Positions 34,901 to 47,514 of a stretch of DNA of 64,000 nt are shown piece by piece. The DNA comes from Peromyscus leucopus (lineage: Eukaryota; Chordata; Mammalia; Rodentia; Cricetidae): positions 68,027,018-68,091,017 of the forward strand of contig NC_051063.1 of the NCBI RefSeq assembly GCF_004664715.2, given 5' to 3'. The position numbers were made by a program, and so were the translations under genes. Under the pieces are notes generated by a model, which had not been told where the DNA came from, made no database searches, and saw nothing but the letters and a program-made list of their open reading frames with translations. Position 1 is the stretch's first letter. Every line of letters starts with the position of its first letter.

Positions 34901-36424
34901 TCTGAATCTGACCCTCATGCCTTCCACCACAAGTTGTTAAAAAAGCAGCATGTATGTACCAGCCATATGGAGGCCTGTGTGCATGTGTGTGCACATTTGT
35001 GCATGTATACCTTTGAGTGTGTGCTCATCCCAGCCTTTCTGAACACACACTCAATATGCCTGCTGGCTGAATTGTTCTGTGAGGGTGACACTAGGAGTCT
35101 CAGGGAGAGGCAAGCTGAGACAGAAATCTCCATCACTCTGGACAAAGATATTTAACGCTCTTTGCCTTGTTCCCAGCAACAGTGGAAAGTATAGTGCAGT
35201 CAAGTGGCTGGATACTGCCCGGGATTCTCCTCCCTACTATGTCCTGACTGTGTGAAGTGGCTGGGACTGTCACTGTTGTTAGAGAGACTATAGCTTGGGT
35301 ACCACAATATGGGGAACAACATCTGGGAACTTCTGCTTTAAGCTGCATCTGCTTGCTACTCACAGTGGCCTGGTGAGGGGTGTCATCAGCTGCCTTTCAG
35401 AGCATGTGCCCCCCCATGTCACACGGCCTCTGGAGCTCCCTGGGCTGTGCCTTCCATGCTGGGAAATGAGGAAAAGTTCTCCCCTGTGTTACAGGATGTG
35501 AGGTTGGAGGGAGACCTGGGGTGAGTGGGTGTGAATGTGCAGAACCTACTGTTGCTTTTGTTTTTGTGGCACTGGCTGGAGTTCTCAGAAGAGCCACTGT
35601 CGGTTCATTTGATTGACTGAAGGTCATCCTGCTCCTCGGCAGCAGTGTGTAGCATTGCTGACCAGAGGCGTTGCAGCTGAGGAGGGAGAAGATACTGCCC
35701 CAGGATTGGATGGTACCCAGACTCACCCCAGATGGATGAAATCAGACTCAAGTGATCTCTGCATACCTCAGCTTCCTTGTCCTAGCCTGAGTGGTGGGAG
35801 CTGCAATGAGGCTGCATTACCGTGTTATTTCTCTTGGGAAGCTGACTGTCTGCTGGCACTTGGGCCTCAACACTCATGCTATGATAAGAGTTAGGGTTAA
35901 GGCAGAGGCTGACACAGTGGTGTCCCATGTTGCTCAGTCTCAGGAGATGGCCATCTTTATTGTTGTTACCCTTCTAAACCATCTGTAATAGGCACGTCTC
36001 CGAGGAGAAGCTGGTTTGCCAGCATCTGTGGGTGTAGTCATGACAGGGATTCTAGAGACACTTGGAGTCCTGGAGCTGCAGGCACTGCCCGAGTGTAGAC
36101 CCGGGTTTCCCATGACCATCAGGGCAGTCTGCAGTCAGCCAGTGCTAGGATGCAGGGCCAGCCATGTGAACACCGCTGTCTCTCCTGCAGGATTCCGGAG
36201 CTGTGTTGTGACTATGATTTGGTAATGGCTTTGAGTTTCTGTACCCTGGAGGTGAATGAAAAAAAGGGAAACCCAAGAAAAAAGTTTAAATCCATGGAAG
36301 AATCTGAAGACTACTTGGAGAGCGCATAAGAGGGTTCTCCACGAAGCAGTCCACCCCAAAAGGGTTTAAAACGCAGCCAGGAATTTTGGACAGCTAGGCT
36401 GGGGAAAGTGTGCGCTCAGCAGAA
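31984..36424. other. Single-copy noncoding DNA
   Basis: 4.4 kb without a recognisable gene. It contains an ID-like fragment (32251-32310, listed), a 23-bp-period duplication TTTCTGGGTTTGGCCCC (33461-33477 and 33484-33500), a T-rich patch (33681-33710) and a TG-rich patch (34978-35025). Open frames at 33962-34467 (both strands, up to 148 codons) overlap each other and have no domain. Confidence 0.5.
32251..32310 (-). mobile_element. ID-like SINE fragment
   Basis: 'gggtgctgtgcatgccaggc' followed by 'tcttcccctgagttatatcc' is the antisense of an ID/tRNA-Ala-type head, as in B4. The rest is not recognisable. Confidence 0.7.
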
Positions 36425-36850
36425 CTCGGCGACACCAGCTCGGAGTAGTTTTAAATGTCTCGTCCCTCATAACGAGATTATTCAGTACAATGTCATTTGC
36501 CGCTACTGACATTTTCTTTAAAGTCATAAAGGCCTGCATAGTAATAAAAGGGCTCGGAATAAAATTAGGAATATCATGTATAAATTATCTTTAACCTTAG
36601 CTTCATTTGGACTGTGACTTTTTAGACCTGATCAATTTTCATGAAACTATCCACATAAAACTGTGAAAAAATATTTGATCCCTGGCTCTCGTAAAGGCAG
36701 TAGTAACAAGACGGCTACTTTACCTCTGGTTAATGGCGCTGTTGGTGTCAGTCTCTGTGGGCGATGCGGGAAAGCGGGGGGATCATTTTGAAATTTAATG
36801 TAATTTCCCAGAGCATTGTTAGGGAAAACATCTCCACCAGCATGCATATT
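36425..36850. promoter_or_regulatory. Likely conserved noncoding element, CpG-retaining
   Basis: Repeat-free block with about fourteen CpGs spread through AT-rich DNA (CTCGGCGAC, AACGAG, GCCGCT, GGGCTCGG, GGCGATGCGG, GCGGGG), TTAATGGCGC, ATTTAATGTAATTTCC and AAATTATC words. Both flanks lose CpGs at once. Among the best enhancer candidates here; conservation is inferred. Confidence 0.52.
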
Positions 36851-39800
36851 TTATATAAGTGCTGCGTAGTCAAGGACATTCTGCAGCTCACTCCATTTTC
36901 TGCTTAGTTGGGAAAGCACTCACAGGACTCAGGCACTTCCCAGGCTTTGCCAGGGTGTAGTGCCTGGGTGAAGAGGCTGCATCTTCCCTTCAGCTGAGAT
37001 GACTCACACCCCAGGCAATCCTCTAGACCTGGGAGGGCAGCTGCCTGGAGCTGGCAGAACCAGCTTGGGGAGTGTAACCAGCTAGACAGCTAACATATCC
37101 AGAGCCGAAGGCATGGGCTTGAGAACAGACGGAGAGGGCAGAAACTGTGCCTGGGGCACCTGAAGCCCCTGGAAGGGACTCTCAGCCGTATGTGCTCCTA
37201 TAACTACCTAACTTTCCATGCAAATACTATCTTGGGAAACCTTAGAGAGGGAAGGAACGTCTTTTGGGGACCACAGAAAGATAAGGTAACAGACTCCTAA
37301 GTTTCTGAAGGGTGACTTGCCCTTCCAGCACTTGTGCTTAGGGATTCAGAATTTCAGCTGAGCCCAGGCTCAACTCTCCTCTCCACATCCCTGCCTACAT
37401 CACCAGCTTCTCTCTGTGCACAACGGAGCTCTTGGCGGCGATCTGAGAGGCCAGAGCTGAAATCAGCCCCAGCCCCCCAAGGCTGCACAGGGTGCTCAGG
37501 GCAATGACACTTGTCCTGTCCAGCCACCCGCCACCCTCTCTGGTAAGACTGAGTGTAGTGAACAGAACCGAGGTCAGTGGGTTCAAAGCAAGTGGAAATT
37601 CTGCCATTACTCCCTTCATAATCCAGACATTACGTTTATAGACCTCTCTTCCAGATGGTTCCCAGAGGGCATTTGCAAATTTAACAAACTGTGCCTGAGA
37701 AGTCCAGCCACCTCTCAGGTGGACAATCGTAACCATTGGACCATGGTCCCTCCCAAGGCCCCTACACAATCCACTAAAGCCCAAGTTCAAAGCAGAGCCT
37801 TCTATCAACCAGGACAGTTCAGTATACCCTGCTGCCTCTCAGATGCTTAGGCATCAGAAGCAGTCTTAGCACTGTGACCAATCAGCCCTTTAGCCTCTTA
37901 GGGAGCCACCATCCTGAACACATGTGACATGGAAATGGCATGAGTCTACCCCATTCATCCAGCTCAACATCTACTTGCCCCCACAATTCATGACTGAAAG
38001 CTTTTGATTATCTGGGATACCTTACCCAGCCTGTTTCTGGGTGTACCTCCTCCTGAAGAATCTGGTGATGTGCAGCCTTCCAGCTGTGGTTGTCACTGAT
38101 CAACATGATCAACATGATCAGTGACCCCGAGCACACAACCCAGAACTAGCCTGTGCAGGGAAATGTGTTTCCCTTTCTGACATGGCAGCCTGCTTTGACA
38201 TTTTCTTTTCCTAGAACCACATGGAAGAAAGGAGCTGGGGAATGGCTAGCCAAACCTATGAAGATTGTCCTAGGCCATTCCTTGACCTCATTCCTGGGTT
38301 TAGATTATGTACAGAGGAATGTTTCTTCCGCATGGCAAACCCTATGTGCTCCCTATCAAAGAGTGTCTCAGTATATAAGCCAGTATATATTTCCCACCAT
38401 TCAGCATTAAGACACTATCAGCTTCGAAGACATCATTAGTGAGGGCGTGGTCCCCAAGCTCCTGCTTCTTTCCTGCTGCCCATTGGGCCTAGTTATCAGC
38501 AGCTTGGCCTCCACCTGGCACTAAGGTTCAGAGGTTAATCAGATTCCAGGTCTAGACCAAATCGACCTGTTCTCCCCCTGGCATGCCCCATCCTGGTGGG
38601 CATGTCCTCAGAGAGTCCTGGAAAGAGATCTCATTTCTGACAGCTGTCCTTGGCTAGTCCTGCATCCCAGCAGGATGTGGCTGGGGGCAGGATGATGTCT
38701 GGGCCTCGGATTCTTAGAACCTCCTTTTGTCAAGATTAGGGAACCAAGATCACAGGGGAATTTGGCTTCTAAGGCGCTGAAGTAGATGATGAGGAAGGGT
38801 TTGCAGGGCAGTCTAGGGATCATAGGAGCAGAAGGCAGGGTTTTGATGTTGTTCTCAAGATAAATTCTACATGGTGCTAGGAGACACTCCATCTCATAGT
38901 TGGAATTGTCTGATGCACATGCACCCATCCAACTGATGTTTCTTGGCTCTTTGCTACAGACAAGCAGGCTCTCTAGGGTGGGCTTGCTCTCATGGGGCCT
39001 GAGCAGTACGCTTTTATATGCAGGAACTGTGGAGTTAGCCCACCAGATGGTTCTGAGAATTCAAACAGGGTCCTTCCTGCCACCTTTATCTCTAAGCACA
39101 TGGTAAAGGCCCCAGTAAAAGAGGGACTATATAGTTTTCCTGGGATAGGGCAGTTATCAGTGTACCACTGCCACAAGGGAATCATACAGCCACCATTTCC
39201 TGGGTCTGCTCAGTCTCAGGCTTGCAAGTGCTCTGCCTGAGTCACACCAGCTCGTCATCTGCCTCTTGAGACTATGGAGAAAGGGACATCTCAGGGTGCC
39301 CCACATGGTGGTGTCCTCCTAGGCCCTGTCTTGGTGGTGGGGGGCAGGGATAGATGGAGGGACAGAGGGGCACAGGCTGCTCTCTTGGCTTGGAGCAGGC
39401 AGGCTCTGAGACCAGTGCATACAGAACTCTACAACTCCCTCCAGAGGGATGAAGAGGGTGGCAGCGACCTGGGTGGTATATGCTTTCTGGATTCAATTCT
39501 CGTCAAAATTGCTACATTCTGGGGGAGGTATTTCTCTAGATTCTGGCTGCCCTTAAAAAGGGGACCCCACAACTGCACATCTCTGTGATTAATAAAAGAT
39601 GCAGGCCCCCCACAGGAGCCCTCTACCCGGTAGACCCATCAACATGGCTGATGCCTGGAATGAGGCTGTCATCTGTGGGAAGCCCCTCCTCCTTGGATCC
39701 CAGTTTCTTCTCGTCCTGTTGGCATGTGAGTTCTGGCACTGAGCCATGTCCTTCTGGGGGCCAGGAGAGCTGGCCAGGGAGCTTGATTGCCAGGGGCCAG

Positions 39801-40426
39801 CATCAGGCTGAAGGTGCCCTTGATTTAAGAGACAGAATGAGTGCAAAGCATTGCAACCAGGTGACATTATGTTCCCCTGTGACCTCCGTATCAGCCTTTA
39901 TCTGCATCCACCCAAGGAGGCCTGCTCAGACATTTGTCTTAGGAAGCATTTCCCTAGTTAGTGTTTCCTTGTCCCATGTCCTGATTCTGAAGGCCCCGGG
40001 TCACCCGAGGGCATGGGGTTGGCACTGCCATGGCATCTCCTGTGTCACAACATGCCATAAAGTGTCACATGGCATTAAATCAAGGGCATCCACTGGAGAG
40101 AGAGTTTGGCTTGCTCACAAAGCCCAGGTAGCTAGCCTACTCCTTATTCCGTGGAAGGCGCAAGCATCCTCCTGGCTTCCTGTTGGGTCCCACCTCCAAT
40201 CACTGCCACCCCGGGCACTAAGGTTCATATCCATGAGCTTCTGAAGGATACATGCAGATCCAGCGGTCAAGGGTCTGAAACACAGGGGTTGGTTCTGTTG
40301 CTCATACTAATACCATGTTAGTCCTCTAACCTCTAAGCCTCTCCCTCGCATCAAGGATCCACTTTTTTTCTTAACTGGGAGTGTGAAGGAAGGATGACTG
40401 GACTCGGGGTCCCTCTGGTTAGGAGG
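36851..40426. other. Single-copy noncoding DNA
   Basis: 3.6 kb, no gene or SINE recognised. It contains the 11-bp-stem inverted repeat at 38092-38125 (listed) and an octamer ATGCAAAT at 37218-37225. The 219-codon frame at 39585-40244 has no domain and no start context of note. Confidence 0.5.
38092..38125. repeat. Perfect inverted repeat (hairpin/cruciform)
   Basis: GTCACTGATCA (38092-38102) and TGATCAGTGAC (38115-38125) are perfect 11-bp inverted arms around a 12-nt loop that contains further CATGATCA words. No terminator or RNA context is evident. Confidence 0.9.
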
Positions 40427-40780
40427 GATGATGGTTTGAATAGGAATAGGCCCTATAGGCTCATAAATTTGAATGCTTGGTTTTCAGGGAGTGGCCCTAT
40501 TTGACAGGGATTAGGAGGTGTGGCCTTGCTGGAGTGTGTCACTGAGGGTAGACTTTGGGGTTTCAGAAGCCCAAGCTAGATCCAATGGCTCACTCTCTCT
40601 TCCTGCTGTTTGCAGATCTGGATGTAGAATTCCCAGGTATCATGTCTGCCAAGCTTCACGCCATGCTAATAACACACTAAACCTCTGAAACCATAAGCAA
40701 GCCCTAGTTAAATGCTTTCTTTTATAGGAGTTGCCATGGCCATTGCGTCTCTTCATAGCAATAAAACACTGAAGAAAACA
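40427..40780 (+). mobile_element. LTR-like rodent interspersed repeat, near full length
   Basis: 'gatgatggtttgaatagga', 'ggattaggaggtgtggcctt', 'gctggagtgtgtcactgagg', 'tctggatgtagaattccc', 'aaacctctgaaaccataagc', 'ctttcttttataggagttgc' and '...tcatagcaataaaacactga' '...aaaaca' form a well-known rodent layout that parallels primate MST/THE1 LTRs. GGAGG occurs on both sides (40422-40426 and 40781-40785), a possible 5-bp duplication. MaLR-type assignment is tentative. Confidence 0.72.
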
Positions 40781-43700
40781 GGAGGTCTAGTTAGCAGGAC
40801 AAGAGAAACCTCAAATCTTGCACAGATGATAGTTTCGAAGAGAGAAAGGGACCCCCTGAGAAGCTATCTCTTCCCTTCAGGCTTGATTAGGCTTGATCAG
40901 GCCTCTGTGAGTGTTAGTTTGACTAGAGGCCAACCTCCATTCACCTTTTTTTCTGATGAGACATTTGTCTCTTTGTCTGTTTCCATGCAGGCTCTGTCTG
41001 TGTGGGTGGACATGGGCCAGACCTTTCCAGGGGTTTAAACAGACTCATAGCTCTGAAGAAATTCAGGCTCCTTGCAGGGCAGGAGGGATCAGTATCTCGG
41101 ACCTAAGGCTAGAAAGGGGGAGAAGAGCAGCCGGAGTAAAGAAGACAGTGAAGTGGTTTGGGTGGCACTTGGCATTGGTTGAGGATAGTGTGGTTAGGGG
41201 GAGGGAGAGGGGAGAGCCTTTAGATGTCCAAATGGGAGAGCAACCTCGGTGATTCTGAGGAACTGTGAGGGGCTGGCAGGCTGCAGGGGCTGGCACACTG
41301 AGCAGTGGGGATTAGAAGAGGCAGGAGGAGCAGGGCCTGACCTAGGGACTCTGAGTTTTGAGGCCTGCAAGGGGAGAGATGTTTAGCATTAGAAAATAGA
41401 CCTGGAAGGATCTTCCACGAGTTCCTCACTTTGCTTCTTCCATCAGCAGCTGAGGATCCCTACCAGGTCCCACTCTCCCTTCCCTAATGGCCGCCCCGCT
41501 CCCTCCTCTCATTGCCTATTTACCGCAGGAAGGGTGGTGCAGGACTTCCAGCTGCTCCTCCCTCTTCTTCCCTTTCCCCTCTGTTCTCTCTGGAGGAGGC
41601 AGGCCCCATTCATGTGGCCTCCTCCCCAAGGGCAGGCAGCATGTAGGGGCATGTCAGGGCTTGCTGCTGGTAGAAAGCAGGCTGGAGAAAAGCAGGTGAC
41701 CTGCTTAGTTGCATGCAATGCCCGTCTCTGGACTCTGTATCTTTTTATTCCCTAGCGCCATCCACAAAGGGCCACCTATCTGGCATCTAATAAACACCTG
41801 TGGCATTGAATGAGCTGCTCCTGGGATGTCCTGTCTTTTGGTAGTGATAGGCCTTGCCCTGTACCTGAATGCTTGACTTATGTTTTGAAAAGGCAGAGGT
41901 CCTGTCTGCACATGGACTCATGGCTGAGGTGTTGTGTTGTATTTTGAGAAGGTGTACTTGGACTGGAAAAAAGTTGTTTGCAAACCACTGGCTCTCTGAA
42001 GCAGATCATTCCTTACAGTCAGGAGAACCCACTAAGAGTTAATGCCACAATGGGGACTTCTCCCTGGTGCCTCCAACTCTGAATGCTAGCCATCGGCTGG
42101 TGAGTTTTCTGTGAGACACAGTGACATCATCAATAATAGTGTTATAGAGAAGAAATAAAAGCCATGTTAATTTCAAGGTCCATTAAAACCCCAGGGTTTT
42201 TTTTTTTTTAAATCAATATTTCTTGGAACATAAATGGGAAAAAATTGGTAGGAGTCAAAATTCTATTTCAAACTTTTAAGTGTATGACCAGCAAGGGATG
42301 AAAATATTGGTCAAAAAATAATAAAATGCCTTAGAGTATTCGATAATCTCCTTCCAAACTGCTATGCTCAAGAGTCAGTTATTTAAAACTTGGAGGGGGG
42401 CAGATTCCTGCCACAGGTGGTGTTTCTAATGGAAAGTTGACTTTGACCAAAGGAAGTGTCTAAAATGATAGAACCCATTGTCTAATCAGAGGATGATGCC
42501 TCTGCCCATAAGCCTGCTCTTCAGAGAGGAAGAAGGGGCTATAACTGAATGGGGGGGGGGCGTTAGATCTGTGAGAGGAAAGGGAGCACCAGCCATCCAT
42601 CCGGTTGAAGTGAGGAACCAAGAATCCTAAACATAGTTAACATTTGCTGAAGGAAAGCATCTTGCTTTTCCCAGCTGTAAACCTATGATTGTCTGGGACT
42701 ATCACCTGAAAACACAGTTTTAGTAATAAAAAAGGTATGTCCTGAACTGCTTGTGTAAGCCCGGTGGCTCTCAGTTTTATCAGATGATAACTGATAAAGT
42801 CTAAGGCACTTCTGCCTGAGCCACCCTGTCGTCTCACCTATCACAAAGAGACAAAAAAAGAGTTGCTTAGGAACTTCAGGATGTAACTTGAGAGCCATCC
42901 AAACAGCATGCCTGGCTCATGAGCAGACGTCTCCTTGCGGTCCTTCTCTGAGAAGTCACACACGAGTTCTCTGGATGACTTCATTGTGTCTGAGCCACTT
43001 TCTATTTTGAATAAGCTCTAACTCTTGTTCCATAGTAGGCATTTGGAAATTCATCTTTGCACTGAAGCTAAGAATCCAGTTTTGCCTGCTTCAGTGTCCT
43101 TAAAAGTTGAGATAAATTTTCAGGACACTGCAGTTAACAGAATGGGACTTTGTTTCCATCCCCACTGTCACTGACATGCCCAGCCACTCTGTGGGAGATT
43201 GAGGCCCTTCTCACAACTGTCCACAGGATGATCTTGAATGTTTAACTATATATATGATAGACTCCACCTTCCGGAGGATTTCTGTCTTTACACTTGAGAG
43301 GTGACTCACTCCAGTGTCTTCTAGACTGTTTGAAGGCTTCTTGATCTCAGCCTCTGTCGGCTTGCTGTGTGTCAACAGACAGTGGACAGCAGACAGCAGA
43401 GCCTCAGAAAGCTCTACACACAACGGTGCATTACTTGTCCTGAGAGAGCTTGAGGCCTGTGGTGTGCTTAAGGGAGGGCCCTCTCATGCCGGTTTTTGGG
43501 CAGCTCAGTCATCTGTGGAGAATTATTGGACCCTTATATTTGATTTACTTTTTCCTTCATGGGATCAGCTCAGCCTGGACTTCCAGATATCATGTAAGAC
43601 CAATCAGGATTCAGTGATGCCTTCGCACTGGCAGGTATTGCTCCTCTCTGAACCGTACACAGCCCCAAGAGTTAAGAGCTGCAATGTAGAACACCTCTCT

Positions 43701-43817
43701 ACAGAACAGGGCAGAGAATTCTGAATTGCCCAGAGCTCCTGCCCTTTGGCCTGGAGCAAGGCACATTAAGTAAATCTATATCCAACGGAGGAGGTGTTTG
43801 ACATCGTAATACTTCAG
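40781..43817. other. Single-copy noncoding DNA
   Basis: No gene. A G-rich stretch runs over 41150-41340; T13 at 42197-42209; G10 at 42551-42560; a quiet AT-rich part at 42120-42340. Frames at 41487-41755 have no domain. Confidence 0.5.
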
Positions 43818-43992
43818 GTAGTCTGTAATAGTAGCTACTCAGAAGGGTGAGGTAGAAGCATTGCAAGTTCAAGGTCAGCCTGGGCAACTCACTGAGACTA
43901 ATCTCAAAAGGAGAAACAGAAGATTAAGACACAGATTAGTGGTAGAACACTTGCCTTGTGGGCTCAAAGCCAATCCTCAACACTGAAAAAAC
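43818..43992 (+). mobile_element. B1-ID composite SINE
   Basis: Sense B1-like part ('gtctgtaatagtagctactc', 'agaagggtgaggtagaagca', 'ttcaaggtcagcctgggc') then ID-like part ('attagtggtagaacacttgc', 'caatcctcaacactg') and A6. Sense order B1 then ID. Strongly diverged. Confidence 0.78.
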
Positions 43993-46900
43993 ACGAATCC
44001 TTAGAGTGATTTCTAACATCTTCTTCCAATGTGTAAATGAAGAAGAGAAATCATGGAGGCCGAGCAAGGTCACGGAGGGCACAGGCTTCTAAGCATGGTC
44101 TTGGGGCTCTCTGGTCACTTATAGGTACCAAAAGCTTGTCTACAGATGACCCCAGTCATCTTCATTCTCCTCTGACAGAAGAGCTTCCACCAGAAATGAG
44201 CCGCCTTCATGCAATTCCATCTGCCACCTGGGAGCAGACAACATTTTTGACCAGTGAGCCTAAGCTCCATGCAGTCTGGTTCCAAGATGAACCACACTAA
44301 GGTGAAGGATACTGCTGTGTCTGGGGGGCATTTTTCTTCCCTCGTGTAGGCAAACATGCCTCACTGCCACGTACTGTGGTAGGCCCTCTTCAGATCTGTT
44401 GGATTCAGGCTGAGCTAGCTCCTGCTCTTAGGCTAAGAAGTCCCGGCTTCAGGGGTACCATTGCCTTTGGTTGCAGAAGCCTTTGATAGGTCACAGAAGG
44501 AAAGCTTCAAGGAGTCACCCCACACATCTTTTCAATCAGAAGAATTCGACTTGGTTTTCTTTGGAATGTGGCATTTGTCACCATCAGTTTCAACAGCTGA
44601 ACATCCACGGCGTGGCTGGGCTCCCTCAAGCCTGATGCTGGGAATGGCTGGTAACAACACATGGGACACAGACAGCGTTAATTGATCCAATCCCTCCCCC
44701 ACTCCTCCACCAAGCTCCCCTCTTTCTTCTCTTTCTTTTAATACTTGCCTTAGAAATTTTGGAGGAGGGAAGTGTTAGCGACGCTTAGACTTTTTCAAGT
44801 GCAGATGTTTTTTTTTGAACAATTCCCCCTGAATGGTGGTAACCCTGAACTTTGATAATTTGGTACGAATGATAAGATTCATTGTGACAGCCTGGGCTAG
44901 TTGCCTGTCCTTGAATCTCAGGGAGCCATAATCATGGCATTTCTCTGTACTCAGATGGCCTCTGAAGTCAATGGGGCACCAGAAGTGAAGAGGAAAAGAT
45001 AAAAAGAAGAGAGGAGTTTTCAAAAGCTGCTTCGTGTCCTGTCCATATCCTCCAGACTCAAACCAAAGTTTGGAGAGCAAATAAGTGGTGTGTGTGGCCT
45101 GGACAGAATTTTCTTAATCTGGGAAACGGGTTTCAGGCCCATGAAAAATTTCATCAGATGCTAATGTGAAACCGATGTGTTCATCAATATTTATGAGATG
45201 GTCTCTGACCAAATAAATCCTCCTGTGAGTCTCTCTCCTCCCTGCCTTCTTCCCTTATCAGCGCCATACAACAGGGGAAGAAAACAGCGACACCCAACAA
45301 TGCTCGTGGCTTGGAGGAGCTGTTGCTTTCTGGAGTCTGCATCTCAGCTAGTTACTTCCCACGTCAAAGATCTGCCACCCTCCCAACCCTGGAAACACTT
45401 GCTAAGCACTTATAATACATCCTCTTCCTGAGGAGAGGCAAAGGAAGGAATCCTGGGTTTTGCATGCTTGTATTAACATCACCATTGCCCTGAAAAGGAG
45501 GTAAAGTGACAATGGACATCATGTTACAGATTAAGGACAGAGTTTCTGAGAGCATCACTAACTCGCCTGCCAATGGTAGAGCCAGAAATGGTCTGGAGTG
45601 AGATCAGAACCAACTCTCAACCTTAAGCTCCTGCTGCAACATTCCAGGACTGAGGTAGTCTCTTGGTGCCTGGAATCTGGCATCCTCTGAGGCCAGCAGG
45701 AAGAGACATCTTACACTGACTGGCAATTGAGTGGCCAGGTCGCATGGGCATCTCCACTGGAGATCCTGCATCTCAGAGAGGGGGAGAATTTGAGTCCAGG
45801 AGACGATTATGTCTGGATGTTTCTTCTCATCCACAAAGCCTAGCTACCTTGCCATTCTAGGACCCTGGTAATGCTGAGGAAGGGGCCTGGATCACCTGAA
45901 ACTGAGGCGGATGGAGGAGTGAGATGCCCCTGTCTTTCAAAGAGTTGGCTCTTGTTTTCCCCCCGTCTCTGCAGTCTTTTGAATGGGAATCTTAAAAACA
46001 AGGGTGGAAAAACAAACCCAGCCAAACCTGAGGTTCATGACTCACAGAAACTAATTTTTAAATACATAATTCTAGCATAAATTTCCATATGAAGAAGGCT
46101 CTTGGTTGGGAGAAAAAGCCCCTGTTTTCATAACATTGTGGTTGTCACACAAAGCCGCAGGAGGCACATGTGCAAAAGTTATGGTTGCTCAGCAGCTATA
46201 ATTGCCCAGTTTAATGCCTAAGTAGATAGGCTGATGGTCGGGATGCAGTGTAGACAAGGTGAGGGTGCGGCCCTCCCAGACAACACATACAGGAGGGTGA
46301 TTATCAAAGAGATAATTCATCCTGCACTCTCCAGCTCCATACTACACTTGCATTTGTGTCGAATACAGGATCCCTCTCATTTGCCTACCTTTGCTGTGAT
46401 GTGTGTAAACTTGGCAGAATTACTGATATCACCTTGCAGGTGCAGTGTTGTGCCTGGGTGCGGGGTGAGGTGGGGTCTTGGGTGTAGTCAGTCATCGTGG
46501 CCCACTTGCCACACCCCTAGCAGACAGGATTGAGACGGTCCCTATAGCATGTGACTGGTATAAGAGAAGGAAAATTGCCTCTCATTGTTTTTCAGAAGCA
46601 CCTACAGTGTAGGAGATAAACTCTGAGCAGCACCCAATACTCTGGCTATCGATTTCTGAGACGAGAGACAATGTGGTATGCTGCGAAGGGCTATTGATCT
46701 CTATGGACATGATGACTCCACCCATCTCTCTGGGAATCCAGGATTTCCAGGGAAGATACACAAATGACCTCTTCATCACTGAACAGTGTGAGATGCTCTA
46801 GCTGATCCCGGGAGTCCCAGTTCCAAAGCACTGGGAGAGAAGAAGAAAGAACAGATAGGTGTGTTGTATTCCAAACAGACAGAGCTCTCTGGGACCACTA

Positions 46901-47336
46901 CAGCCCTGGCATACAGTAGCAGGAACCTGAGGTGAGGTTGTGGCTCTGACTTCCTCCACCCTAAAGCTAGATCTGGCTCTGGAGGTAACAGGAGAGTTAG
47001 TGATGCTCCTAGAACCTCATTCTCATCTCCTCTTGAACATCTGTTTCCATGGTAGCACTGCATTCAAAGCCCAGGGCAACTGAGCAATGTGAAGAACACC
47101 CTTGGCCTCATGATGTTTATGGCTTCTAATAAGGGCATCCTCCACCTGCTTAGCACAGACCACAGTCAGGTTCACTTTAAATTCCAATCTTTGATTTCTG
47201 AGGATCTTATTGCACAAGACTAGAGCCTTCATTTTGGAGAATATTAATTAACAAACACCACTTTCTTGCTTTTGTCTGTGACTGGCACTTGTGACTAGGT
47301 TCTGTGCTGTGAGATCACATTTTCTCACTGGGAATT
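43993..47336. other. Single-copy noncoding DNA
   Basis: 3.3 kb without a gene or SINE. Pyrimidine-rich patch at 44685-44745. A canonical G-quadruplex motif lies at 46456-46482 (listed). Confidence 0.5.
46456..46482 (+). other. G-quadruplex motif
   Basis: Four G runs (GGG, GGGG, GGGG, GGG) with loops of 3, 6 and 4 nt fit the canonical G3+N1-7 rule. Confidence 0.7.
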
Positions 47337-47412
47337 TGTATGTATGTATATATATATGCATATATATATATGCATGCATATACATATATATATATGTATG
47401 TATGTATGTATT
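47337..47412. repeat. TA/TATG-rich microsatellite
   Basis: Mixed (TATG)n and (TA)n with TGCA interruptions, alternating purine-pyrimidine nearly throughout. It abuts the SINE at 47413. Confidence 0.93.
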
Positions 47413-47513
47413 TAAGACAGGGTCTTGCTATATAGCCTGTGCTGGCCTTGAACTCATGACCTTTCTGCTTTGGCCTCCTGAGGTCTGGGATTACAGGTGC
47501 ACACCTTTTTTTT
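47413..47513 (-). mobile_element. B1-derived SINE remnant
   Basis: Antisense B1 features: 'agacagggtcttgctatata', 'gtgctggccttgaactcatg', 'tggcctcctgaggtctggga', 'ttacaggtgcacacc', then T8. Old; shorter than a full B1. Confidence 0.8.
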
Positions 47514-47514
47514 A

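Noticed and set aside
39585..40244. 219-codon open frame on plus
   Set aside because: No domain, low-complexity Ser/Pro/His-rich chance composition, no splice or promoter context and no homologue that I recognise.
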